DNA of 28,330 nt from positions 1 to 28,330 of the forward strand of contig JAOZFT010000009.1 in the NCBI GenBank assembly GCA_027492035.1, in the 5' to 3' direction. The translations under genes and the position numbers were made by a program. Source of the DNA: Thermoproteota archaeon (lineage in GTDB: Archaea > Korarchaeota > JAOZGF01 > JAOZFZ01). Every line of letters begins with the position of its first letter. The first letter of the stretch is position 1. Below the pieces are notes generated by a model. That model did not search any database. It was not told the DNA's origin and saw only the letters and a list, made by a program, of their open reading frames with translations. Positions 21,874 through 28,330 of the stretch are shown in pieces.

Positions 21874-23283
21874 TCATTGGATTTTGCCCAGGGAGAATTC
21901 TTCATGTAGGGCTTTAACTGCTTTTTCTCCCATTTTTTCCTCTATTACAAAGGATATGTTTAGTTCTGATGACCCTTGAGCAATCATTATTACGTTTATT
22001 CCTTTTTGGGCCACTGCTTTAAAAACTCTTGCTGCTACTCCAGGTGTTCCTTTCATCCCTTCCCCTACTACAGCTACTACACAAATGTTTTTGTCCCCTG
22101 CAACGTCTTGGATTAACCCTTCACCTAAAAAGTTTAGTTGTAGAGTAGATAATGCCTTCTCGAAATCTTTTTCAGGTATAACCATTGATATGTTGAGTTC
22201 TGAAACGCTTTGACTTATCATTAAAATGTTTATTTTGTTTCTTCCAAGTGAGTTAAATATTTTTGCTGCTGTACCTGGTTTCCCTATCATTCCTGGTCCT
22301 TTAACGTTTATTAAACCAACGTTTCTGATCAGGGTGACTGCTTTAACTATTTCCCCCCTCCTGATTTTTCTTTTTTTCAAAATGAGTGTTCCTGGTTCTT
22401 CTGGCTTGAAAGCGTTTTTTATTCTTACTGGTATGTTTGCTTTTAGTGCTGGTTCCAAAGCTTTTGGGTGCATTTTTTTAGCTCCTAAAACAGCCATTTC
22501 AGTTGCCTCAAGGAATGAAATTTCACGTATTGTTTTTGCTGAAGGAACAATTGCAGGGTCTGCTGTCATTAAACCATTTACGTCTGTCCAGAGCCAGATT
22601 TCATCAGCTTCCAGTGAGCAACCCAGTAGAGTGGCTGTGAAATCTGACCCTCCCCTGCCTAAAGTTGTTATTTCACCTTCTTGGGTTGCAGCAATGAAAC
22701 CTGCAACTACAGGGATTTCCCCTTTTTCCAGCAATGGTTGAAGGTTCCTTTTTACGTTGTATTTTGTCAGGTTGATGAGGGGGTTTGCTTCACCGAAGTT
22801 TGAATCTGTGATTATGCCTGCTTCCCAACCTGTGAAAAGTTTCGTTTTTAAGCCCTTTTCTTTTAGGAAACCGTGAAGTAGTAGAGTTGACATTCTTTCT
22901 CCGAAGGACATTAAGTAGTCTTTGGATCTTGGGGTTAGTTCACCTAGGAAATAAATGCCTGAAGCTACTTTTTGAAGGTCGTTAATCAGTGTTTTCAGTT
23001 TGTTGTTGATTTCTTCCCTTATTTCTTTTTTAGTTAAACCTCTTTCAGTTATTTCTGTGTGTTGTGTTTCCAATTCCTGGATTAATTTGTTTTTTAGGTT
23101 ACTGTTCCTTTTTAAGGCATGGTTTGATAATGTTATTAATTTGTCTGTTACTCCTTTTAGGGCTGAAGCAACAACTACTACTTTTTTTCCTTCAGAGAAG
23201 GTTTTTTCTATTATGAAGCTTGCTCTTTTGAAGTCTTCAGTGCCTCTAAGAACTGAACCACCGAATTTCATAACAACTAACAT
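21874..23283 (-). CDS. Aspartate kinase with two ACT domains
   Basis: 469 residues. ATP/aspartate-binding residues are visible: MKFGGS near the N-terminus, GELTPRSKDYLMSFGERMST, VAGFIAATQEGEITTLGRGG followed by SDFTATLLG, and WTDVNGLMTADPAIVP, then KKMHPKALEPA. Two ACT domains follow at about 315-380 (GKPGTAAKIFNSLGRNKINI, SVSELNISMVI) and 400-463 (GTPGVAARVFKAVAQKGINV, SSELNISFVI), which mediate feedback by amino-acid end products. The reaction is L-aspartate plus ATP to aspartyl phosphate, first step to lysine, threonine and methionine. ATG start with GGTGAAG upstream; it starts 7 bases after the homoserine dehydrogenase gene, which precedes it in the operon. Confidence 0.95.
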   Translation of the reverse strand: MLVVMKFGGSVLRGTEDFKRASFIIEKTFSEGKKVVVVASALKGVTDKLITLSNHALKRNSNLKNKLIQELETQHTEITERGLTKKEIREEINNKLKTLINDLQKVASGIYFLGELTPRSKDYLMSFGERMSTLLLHGFLKEKGLKTKLFTGWEAGIITDSNFGEANPLINLTKYNVKRNLQPLLEKGEIPVVAGFIAATQEGEITTLGRGGSDFTATLLGCSLEADEIWLWTDVNGLMTADPAIVPSAKTIREISFLEATEMAVLGAKKMHPKALEPALKANIPVRIKNAFKPEEPGTLILKKRKIRRGEIVKAVTLIRNVGLINVKGPGMIGKPGTAAKIFNSLGRNKINILMISQSVSELNISMVIPEKDFEKALSTLQLNFLGEGLIQDVAGDKNICVVAVVGEGMKGTPGVAARVFKAVAQKGINVIMIAQGSSELNISFVIEEKMGEKAVKALHEEFSLGKIQ

Positions 23284-23290
23284 CTCTACT

Positions 23291-24316
23291 TCACCTTACC
23301 ATCCTCATCATTAACTCCCTCTTTATTGAGATCAAATCCCTTATTACGGAGTTGGCTGTGGCTAACCCACCCGACCCTGGACCTATAATTGTTTTGTTTC
23401 CTGAAATTTCTGATTTGAACATTACAGCGTTTAAGACTCCTTTAACGTTTAAGGGGTTATTTAAAGATATTTTTGATGGTTTAACTTCTATTTTTTCCTC
23501 TATTGACCCTATTAATTTGATTGTGTAACCTTTTTTCAGGTTTTCGGTTAATTCTTCCTTTTCAATGCCTCTTATGCCTTTGATTTTAACGTTTTTTAGA
23601 GTGACTTCTTTGTCCATTACCCAGTTAGCTAAAATAACAAGTTTAAAAGCTGTGTCTAAGCCGTCTATATCAAGTGAAGGATTCTCTTCACAGTACCCCA
23701 ATTTTTTAGCTTTTAATAAAGCATTGTGGAAGGATTCACCTTTCTCCATTTCGGTTAAAATAAAATTGGTTGTGCCATTAAGTACACCCTTAATTGAAAT
23801 TATTTTTTCACCCTGCAGACATTCTTTTCCGAAGTTTAGGATGGGTGTTCCTCCACCTACTGTGCCACTGAACCTTAAAAGGACAGAGTTGTGTTCTGCT
23901 AAATCCATTAAGGCTGGTAAAGCTAAAACTAGAGGTACTTTGTTTGTTGTAACCACGTTTTTGCCTGTTTTTAAAGCTGTTGTAATGTTTGAGAACCCTG
24001 GCTCACCTGTTGAAAGGTCGTTGGCTGAGGTTACTTCAACAACTACTTCAGCCTCTGTTTCTTCAATGACTTCTTGGCATAAAACCTCCTTTACTCCTTT
24101 TTCCGGGTATGAAGCCACTGTTCCTTTAATTTTTTTTGTTTTTATTAATTTTTCAGGGTTTAAACCTTCCTTTTCTATAGCTGCTCCTCCTCTGTCAATT
24201 ACAGCAACTACTTTGATCGGTAAACCATATTTTTCACGCAGCCAGTTCATTCTGTTTTTTAGAAGTGAAACTAAGCTTTGTCCAACTGCTCCAAACCCGG
24301 CAATTATTAGACGCAA
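23291..24316 (-). CDS. hom: Homoserine dehydrogenase
   Basis: 341 residues from TTG 24316, chosen because AGGTG lies seven bases before it; a GTG nine bases earlier (24325) would overlap that site. The NAD(P)-binding start reads MRLIIAGFGAVGQSL. Conserved features follow: EVVVEVTSANDLSTGEPG, NVVTTNKVPL with the catalytic Lys region, FSGTVGGGTPILNFG, SIKGVLNGTTNFILTEME, and GYCEENPSLDIDGLDTAFK. It reduces aspartate semialdehyde to homoserine for threonine and methionine. The protein lacks the C-terminal ACT domain of bacterial enzymes, as is usual in archaea. It is transcribed together with aspartate kinase and away from the divergent permease gene. Confidence 0.95.
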   Translation of the reverse strand: MRLIIAGFGAVGQSLVSLLKNRMNWLREKYGLPIKVVAVIDRGGAAIEKEGLNPEKLIKTKKIKGTVASYPEKGVKEVLCQEVIEETEAEVVVEVTSANDLSTGEPGFSNITTALKTGKNVVTTNKVPLVLALPALMDLAEHNSVLLRFSGTVGGGTPILNFGKECLQGEKIISIKGVLNGTTNFILTEMEKGESFHNALLKAKKLGYCEENPSLDIDGLDTAFKLVILANWVMDKEVTLKNVKIKGIRGIEKEELTENLKKGYTIKLIGSIEEKIEVKPSKISLNNPLNVKGVLNAVMFKSEISGNKTIIGPGSGGLATANSVIRDLISIKRELMMRMVR

Positions 24317-24362
24317 ATTTTTCACACCTAGTGGAGAAGGGTTAAGGAGAAGTTTTATTGCG

Positions 24363-24370
24363 TTTTAAAA
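24363..24370 (-). promoter_or_regulatory. Putative TATA box for the hom-aspartate kinase operon
   Basis: TTTTAAAA within a T/A-rich stretch, about 50 bases before the hom start. It gives a plausible transcription start near 24340. Symmetric, so it could serve the divergent side as well; judged by eye. Confidence 0.3.
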
Positions 24371-24542
24371 AGTATTTATTTTTAAAGGTATTTAATGTGT
24401 CATGGAAAAGCATTTTTCAAAGCATGTTTTTTGTATAAGTTTTCATAGAAGGTTTTTCACAAAGGTTTTGCAGAGTTTTTGTAGAAGGGCTTTCGCCTTG
24501 TTTTGAAAGTGAAGGTAAGGGTGGTAGGGAGAGGGGTTTTTC

Positions 24543-26438
24543 TTGGGCAGTGAAAACAGGGGTTCAAAGAGCAAAATAACTCACTTAAGAAGAGAAATAA
24601 GTTTGTTAGGCTCTTTTTCGATGGGTTTCGCGGATGTAGGCGCTGACGTGTTCGTTGCAATAGGACTAGTGGCTGCTTACGCTGCAGGTTTCTCACCCTT
24701 AGCTTTCCTGATTGCTTCAATATGTTACGTTACCACAGGCCTTGTTTATTCTGAATTAACTGTTATTTATCCCTATGCCGGCGGGGCTCAGATTTATGGG
24801 ATGAGGGCTAAAGGGGATGCTTTAGGTTTCTTGGCTGGGTGGGCGATAATGTTAGATTACGTTCTTGACATAGGTCTCTTCTCTATTGCTTCAGCTGGTT
24901 ATTTAAGTTTTCTTTTCCCTATTTTGCAGAGAAACATTATTTTTTTCCCCCATACATGTCTCGAAATTGCTTTTTCAGGCATAGGGTTAACTGCCTTCCT
25001 AATAACTTTAACTCTGATAGGGATTAATGTTTTAGGTATAAAAGAGTCTTCTTTTCTGAATCAAGTGTTAGTTGTTTTAACTTTAATTGTTGAAGCACTT
25101 GTTTTGATTTCAGGTTTCCTTTTTGTTTTTAAAACAAGTAGTTTCCTGAAAAACTTCGTTGTTTTCGGTTCACCTGTCAAGCACAGAGAAGTTTTTTATG
25201 TTGGGTTTGGAAACGTGAAAAATGAAAACATAATTTACAGCGTCACTTTAGCCATGAGCAGCTTTATAGGGATAGAATCTATTGCCCAAGCTGCTGAAGA
25301 AACAAAGAAACCTGCCAAATTTCTGCCTGAAGCTTTTAAGTTGTCAATAATAGCTGTTATTTTATTCACTTTAAGTTTTTCAGTTCTAGGTTTAGGGACT
25401 CTCGGCTGGAAAGGTTTAAGTGAGGCTGTTTACAACCCAGTAGCCAAAATTTCTTCAATGGTACCTGGTGTAGGGACATATCTCTCCAAATTCGTTGCTT
25501 TGGTTGCTTTCGCCATCTGTGTAGTTTCAACCAATACAGGAGTTATAGGTGTTTCCAGAGTTATTTATTCAATGAGTAGATATAATCTTTTCCCTCTCTG
25601 GTTTAGTAAACTCCATGAAGTTAGGGCTACACCTGTCAGAAGCATAGTGATTTTTGGTTTGTTAGGGGGGTTACTTGCTTTACTTGGGAGAATAGGGTTT
25701 GTAGCTAGCTTATACAATTACGGAGCTGTTTTATCTTATGTTTTAGTGAATTTCTCCCACATTGTTTTGAGAGGAGTTGATAAAGATGCTTACAGGCCAT
25801 GGAAAACTCCTTTAAACTTTAAATTCAGGGGGAAAGAAGTGTCTCTTGTTTCGGCCCTTGGTTTAGTTTCAACTTCAGCAATGTTCAGTTTAATTCTTTT
25901 GTTCCATCCAACTGGGAGAGTGCTTGGAACTGTTTGGATGGCAACAGGATTCTTAGTTTACGTTGTTTTACGTAAAAGAATTAAATTACCTGTGTTTGGA
26001 AGAGTTTCAGCTGAAAAAATAAAACCTGCCTTGCCTGTGATTAAGACAGGGATATACGTCCCTTTTTACATGCCAAGTGAAAAAGTTGTTGTAACTGTGG
26101 AGCAAAACTTGAGGAAACTTAACGAAATATATTTGTTAACTGTGCTTACCCCAGAGGAATTAAAGGTTAGAAGGTACAGCGAAATAGAGAAGTTAAGTGA
26201 GGAGACAGGGAAGAGTTTAAGAGAAGCCTGTAAAAAGTTGAGACGTAGGGGGTATAGATGTGAAGCTCAAGTGGTGATAGGGGAAAGGAACAGAGAAGTA
26301 ATTAATTTCTCTGAAAAGACAGGATTAGATGAAATGGTTTTTGTAGGGATTAGGAAACGTAGAGGAATAATTAAACCCGAAAAATACGATGAAATAAGAA
26401 GGAAGGTTAGGGTTCGTTTCTTCAAGGAAATAATTTAG
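24543..26438 (+). CDS. APC-family amino acid permease with C-terminal Usp-like domain
   Basis: 631 residues, TTG start after GGGAGAGGGG. Residues 1-470 form about twelve membrane helices of the amino acid-polyamine-organocation type: SFSMGFADVGADVFVAIGLV, YPYAGGAQIYGMRAKGDALG, FIGIESIAQAAEETKKPAKF, and NTGVIGVSRVIYSMSRYNLF are hallmark segments. Residues about 500-631 are soluble and resemble a universal-stress-protein fold (IKTGIYVPFYMPSEKVVVTV, LREACKKLRRRGYRCEAQVV, GLDEMVFVGIRKRRG) without a clear glycine ATP loop. Archaeal Usp-tailed permeases of this kind are thought to be gated by nucleotides or partners. The next genes encode a RAM domain and a Usp protein, suggesting a regulated uptake unit. 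Confidence 0.9.
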   Translation: MGSENRGSKSKITHLRREISLLGSFSMGFADVGADVFVAIGLVAAYAAGFSPLAFLIASICYVTTGLVYSELTVIYPYAGGAQIYGMRAKGDALGFLAGWAIMLDYVLDIGLFSIASAGYLSFLFPILQRNIIFFPHTCLEIAFSGIGLTAFLITLTLIGINVLGIKESSFLNQVLVVLTLIVEALVLISGFLFVFKTSSFLKNFVVFGSPVKHREVFYVGFGNVKNENIIYSVTLAMSSFIGIESIAQAAEETKKPAKFLPEAFKLSIIAVILFTLSFSVLGLGTLGWKGLSEAVYNPVAKISSMVPGVGTYLSKFVALVAFAICVVSTNTGVIGVSRVIYSMSRYNLFPLWFSKLHEVRATPVRSIVIFGLLGGLLALLGRIGFVASLYNYGAVLSYVLVNFSHIVLRGVDKDAYRPWKTPLNFKFRGKEVSLVSALGLVSTSAMFSLILLFHPTGRVLGTVWMATGFLVYVVLRKRIKLPVFGRVSAEKIKPALPVIKTGIYVPFYMPSEKVVVTVEQNLRKLNEIYLLTVLTPEELKVRRYSEIEKLSEETGKSLREACKKLRRRGYRCEAQVVIGERNREVINFSEKTGLDEMVFVGIRKRRGIIKPEKYDEIRRKVRVRFFKEII

Positions 26439-26488
26439 AAAGAACTATAGAAAAAATTTTGGAAATGTTTTGAAAACGGAGGTGTAAA

Positions 26489-26734
26489 ATGTTGAAGGTT
26501 ATTTTGGAAATAGTAATTGAACCAAGGTACTTGGATAAAGTTTGTGAAGAATTGCTTAAAATTAAGGAGTTGAAACTTCTTTATGAAATAACTGGAGAAT
26601 TTGATTTACATGCAGAGGTTGAAGTTGAGTCTATAGATAAATTCAGAAAAATACTTAATGACAAAATATTTAGGATACCTGGAATAAAAACAACTGTTAG
26701 TTCTGTTGTTTTAGAGGTAAAGAAGAAGGAATGA
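26489..26734 (+). CDS. Stand-alone Lrp/AsnC-type RAM (ligand-binding) domain protein
   Basis: 81 residues, ATG start with GGAGGTG upstream. The beta-alpha-beta-beta-alpha-beta layout is that of the regulation-of-amino-acid-metabolism domain: MLKVILEIVIEPRYLDKVCE, then ITGEFDLHAEVEVESIDKFR, KILNDKIFRIPGIKTTVSSV, and VLEVKKK. There is no helix-turn-helix, so it cannot bind DNA alone in the Lrp manner. Stand-alone RAM proteins form rings with amino-acid pockets and may sense or help transport amino acids. The stop overlaps the next ATG (ATGA), a classic translational coupling, and the permease lies 50 bases upstream. Confidence 0.9.
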   Translation: MLKVILEIVIEPRYLDKVCEELLKIKELKLLYEITGEFDLHAEVEVESIDKFRKILNDKIFRIPGIKTTVSSVVLEVKKKE

Positions 26735-27159
26735 ACGAAATAGAAAGGAAGGTTTTGGTTCCTATAGGGTTAGAAACAAAGGCTGAAGATGTTTTAAAAC
26801 TTATCCTTTTCTTGAAAAACGCAGAAAAATATTTGTATGTACTGTTTACAGCTGTCAAACTGCCACCTACCACATCACTTGAAAGCGAAGAGCAACTGAT
26901 TAAACTGGATGTAACAAAAAAATTAAAGAGGAGAATAAATGAAGTTGGAAAGGAAATGGGGAAGTATGGCTTAAAAACAGAGGCTAGAATAGTTGCTTGT
27001 AGGGAAGTGTATGAAGCAATAGTTGAAGAGTCGAACCAGGGTTACGAATTAATTATTTTAGTTAAGAGAAAGAGGGTGAAACCCTTCTTTGAGAAAAGTA
27101 TATCTAGGAAAGTGATAGAGAAAACAAATATTCCCGTGCTTCTTTTAAGGTCTGAATAG
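26731..27159 (+). CDS. Universal stress protein (UspA)-like protein
   Basis: 142 residues, ATG overlapping the RAM stop by four bases. The opening KVLVPIGLETKAEDVLKLIL and the ending YELIILVKRKR...ISRKVIEKTNIPVLLLRSE follow the Usp fold (strand 1 and the VIEKTNIPVLL helix-strand end). The usual ATP-binding G-x2-G-x9-G-S/T loop is absent; a Lys/Arg-rich KRKRVKPFFEKS stands in its place, so ATP binding is doubtful. It is likely a small regulatory partner of the permease or a degenerate Usp. It is separated by 14 bases from a small membrane protein gene. Confidence 0.8.
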   Translation: MNEIERKVLVPIGLETKAEDVLKLILFLKNAEKYLYVLFTAVKLPPTTSLESEEQLIKLDVTKKLKRRINEVGKEMGKYGLKTEARIVACREVYEAIVEESNQGYELIILVKRKRVKPFFEKSISRKVIEKTNIPVLLLRSE

Positions 27160-27173
27160 GGGGGTTAAGGAAA

Positions 27174-27350
27174 ATGAAAACAGCAGAGTTATTGGAAACT
27201 TTCATAGTTTTGTTGCTAGCAGCAGTTATTGCCTTTGTATTGATGCAAGTAATATTTTTCCTTTTCAAAATAATTTTCTTCATTGTTTTATTAACGGTTA
27301 TTTTCTACTTGTTAAAAAGCAAAATAAGAAAAGTAAGTTACTGCAGATGA
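27174..27350 (+). CDS. Small 58-residue membrane protein
   Basis: ATG at 27174 with AAGGAAA upstream. MKTAELLETF precedes a hydrophobic helix IVLLLAAVIAFVLMQVIFF, a Lys break, a second IIFFIVLLTVIFYLL, and a basic tail KSKIRKVSYCR. It forms the last gene of the permease-RAM-Usp cluster, so it may be an accessory subunit of the transporter. No family recognised. Confidence 0.6.
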   Translation: MKTAELLETFIVLLLAAVIAFVLMQVIFFLFKIIFFIVLLTVIFYLLKSKIRKVSYCR

Positions 27351-27390
27351 GATGTCTTACTTCCAATAAAGAAGTAGAGTGTCTTCATCT
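27345..27390 (+). terminator. Imperfect hairpin at the end of the permease operon
   Basis: AGATGA (27345-27350) can pair with TCATCT (27385-27390), and TACTTC (27358-27363) pairs perfectly with GAAGTA (27371-27376) around a 7-base loop, giving a long interrupted stem that begins in the stop codon. No T-run follows closely, so its role as terminator or processing site is uncertain. Confidence 0.35.
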
Positions 27391-27709
27391 AATACAGGGT
27401 CATGGGACGAGAATTGAAAACTACATAAAAAAAAGATATAGGAGAAAAAGATATAGGAGACATTGACACTGCTTCAGATACATAGGTTTAACTAAGAATT
27501 GAAAATATAAACGTAAGAAAATAAACGGTTTATATTAAAGTAATTAATTGAGAAATTATAAAATTTAATAAACATTTTATAAGAAAAATAAAGAAAATTT
27601 AAAACATAAAACTTAAAAAAAAAGAAAATGTATGAACTAACTGTCGCTTTTCTTTTTTCATTTCAGGTTTCTTCTTCATTCGATTTTATTTTAATTCTTG
27701 GGGGATGTA
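27391..27709. other. AT-rich upstream region of the RHH gene
   Basis: About 320 bases rich in A, holding the tandem repeat and several TATA-like patches such as TTTATATTAAAG near 27531 and ATTTTATAAG near 27573. No ORF or RNA gene is seen. Could hold the promoter and operator of the RHH gene. Confidence 0.4.
27430..27459 (+). repeat. Perfect 15-bp tandem duplication
   Basis: The unit AAAAAGATATAGGAG occurs twice head to tail. It lies in the AT-rich spacer before the double RHH gene. It might be a doubled operator or a replication slippage scar. Confidence 0.6.
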
Positions 27710-28120
27710 ATGAATATACTGGATGATGATGAAGTCCGCAATTCGTTAGGTGGCTCCAAAAAGACTAAAATAATTTGTGTCAGGCTCCCAAGGTACATGG
27801 TTGAAGTTATCGATTACATAAAGAAGAAGAGGGGGTTTATGAGTAGAAGTGAATTCGTGAGAACAGCCTTAACTTACTACATGCATGATGGCCCTACCAT
27901 GAATGATGAGAAAGTTTGGATATCGCTTTTGAAAGGGGATACTAGAATGGTTTCTGTTAGGTTGCCTGTTAAAAAAGTTATTGAGCTGAAGGTTTTCATG
28001 AAAAAGAACCGTAACAAAGTTAGAAACCGTTCAACCCTTATTAAACATGCATTAGCTTGTTATATTTCTATTTATTACCCAGAAGTTTTGACAGAGATAA
28101 CGCAGCAGTTAGAAACTTAG
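27710..28120 (+). CDS. Tandem ribbon-helix-helix DNA-binding protein
   Basis: 136 residues from ATG 27710; GGGG lies upstream and an in-frame TTG 12 bases earlier is less likely. Two ribbon-helix-helix modules are visible: first TKIICVRLPRYMVEVIDYIK plus SRSEFVRTALTYYM (about residues 19-58), then TRMVSVRLPVKKVIELKVFM plus NRSTLIKHALACYI (about 77-120). RHH folds bind DNA as dimers, with the ribbon strand reading the major groove; two modules in one chain could form a single-chain dimer. The second lacks the usual acid in SRSE and has NRST. The role is probably transcriptional control, of itself or neighbours; targets not known. Confidence 0.8.
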   Translation: MNILDDDEVRNSLGGSKKTKIICVRLPRYMVEVIDYIKKKRGFMSRSEFVRTALTYYMHDGPTMNDEKVWISLLKGDTRMVSVRLPVKKVIELKVFMKKNRNKVRNRSTLIKHALACYISIYYPEVLTEITQQLET

Positions 28121-28152
28121 AAACTTGCTTAAGGGATAATTAGGAAGTTTCT
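28119..28152. terminator. Hairpin between convergent genes
   Basis: AGAAACTT occurs twice in tandem (28111-28118 and 28119-28126), and its perfect complement AAGTTTCT lies at 28145-28152. The 8-bp stem with an 18-base loop sits between the RHH stop and the convergent gene end, a position suited to a two-way terminator. Confidence 0.35.
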
Positions 28153-28178
28153 CGGTGCTTTTCTGTTTTGTGCTGAAT

Positions 28179-28330
28179 TTAGGGTATTTCTTTTGCCCTT
28201 TCTAGTTTTTTAATTGTTATTATGGGGAAGTACTTAGCCTCTGCATCCTTTAAATCGTTTGTGAAAGAAATTTCCTCTTTTCCATCTTCAACCTTGTACT
28301 TAGCAAATTTTTTCTTAACGGTTTCCTCCA
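28179..28330 (-). CDS. Unrecognised protein, C-terminal part only
   Basis: The minus-strand frame is open from the window edge to TAA at 28181-28179 and shows 50 residues: EETVKKKFAKYKVEDGKEEI, then SFTNDLKDAEAKYFPIITIK and KLERAKEIP. The charged, regular pattern and lack of stops make it a credible gene, though the start and most of the protein lie outside. No family recognised. It converges with the RHH gene. Confidence 0.55.
   Translation of the reverse strand, partial: EETVKKKFAKYKVEDGKEEISFTNDLKDAEAKYFPIITIKKLERAKEIP

Noticed and set aside
23565-24368. Plus-strand 267-residue frame
   Set aside because: Fully antisense to homoserine dehydrogenase; an overlapping artefact of low-stop composition.
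24457-24720. Minus-strand 87-residue frame at the permease start
   Set aside because: It is antisense to the permease start; Arg/Pro/Leu-rich composition is typical of a shadow frame.
27405-27510. GAATTGAAAA repeats resembling archaeal CRISPR repeat ends
   Set aside because: Only two similar short strings, no regular spacing, no spacers and no cas genes.

Overview
The window reads as part of an AT-rich archaeal chromosome, most likely from a thermophile related to the euryarchaeal lineages. The evidence is the set of archaeal families (truncated archaeal ATPase, adenosine-specific kinase, CruF-type carotenoid hydratase, SCP-x-type thiolase paired with a DUF35 protein, UPF0251, AF_0612-type clan AA protease, several PIN-domain toxins), the many GTG/TTG starts behind GGAGG/GGTG ribosome sites, and TATA-like boxes. 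No rRNA, tRNA or CRISPR array was recognised, so I cannot name the genus.

Layout. 1-0.9 kb: 3' part of an archaeal AAA-type ATPase. 1.2-1.9 kb: remains of a VapC-like toxin and of an MmgE/PrpD enzyme. 2.0-3.9 kb: a lipoprotein with a deacetylase-like metal-site pattern and a carotenoid hydratase. 4.1-11.1 kb: an accessory stretch of small membrane proteins and a group of zinc-ribbon proteins around a large membrane-anchored surface protein (631 aa). 11.1-14.1 kb: a decayed zone with a broken aspartic protease, a DUF2178/HTH regulator pair, a frameshifted VapC with possible small partner ORFs, and another broken gene. 14.1-18.6 kb: ordinary genes (adenosine-specific kinase, MFS transporter, DUF35 plus thiolase, SIMPL-domain protein). 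18.7-20.3 kb: a second decayed zone with a transposase fragment, an intact aspartic-protease-like gene whose catalytic Asp is Asn, and an FAD-oxidase tail. 20.4-24.3 kb, minus strand: JAMM protease, gamma carbonic anhydrase, UPF0251 regulator, aspartate kinase and homoserine dehydrogenase. 24.5-27.4 kb, plus strand: an APC amino acid permease with a Usp-like tail, a stand-alone Lrp-type RAM domain, a Usp protein and a small membrane protein. 27.7-28.3 kb: a double ribbon-helix-helix protein and the end of an unrecognised gene.

How the genes fit together. Homoserine dehydrogenase and aspartate kinase form a threonine/methionine-pathway operon facing away from the permease-RAM-Usp cluster, which suggests an amino-acid supply and sensing neighbourhood. 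Thiolase and DUF35 are adjacent as in archaeal acetoacetyl-CoA/HMG-CoA synthesis, but HMG-CoA synthase is not beside them. The most novel candidate is the 6.1-10.3 kb group: a signal-peptide, Cys-rich, calcium-repeat, single-TM surface protein followed 6 nt later by a winged-helix/zinc-ribbon protein, then a PH/GRAM-like zinc-ribbon protein, with a TM2-type zinc-ribbon protein divergent upstream. Several decayed genes were rebuilt here by joining reading frames; long neighbouring genes are intact, so random sequencing error is an unlikely general explanation.
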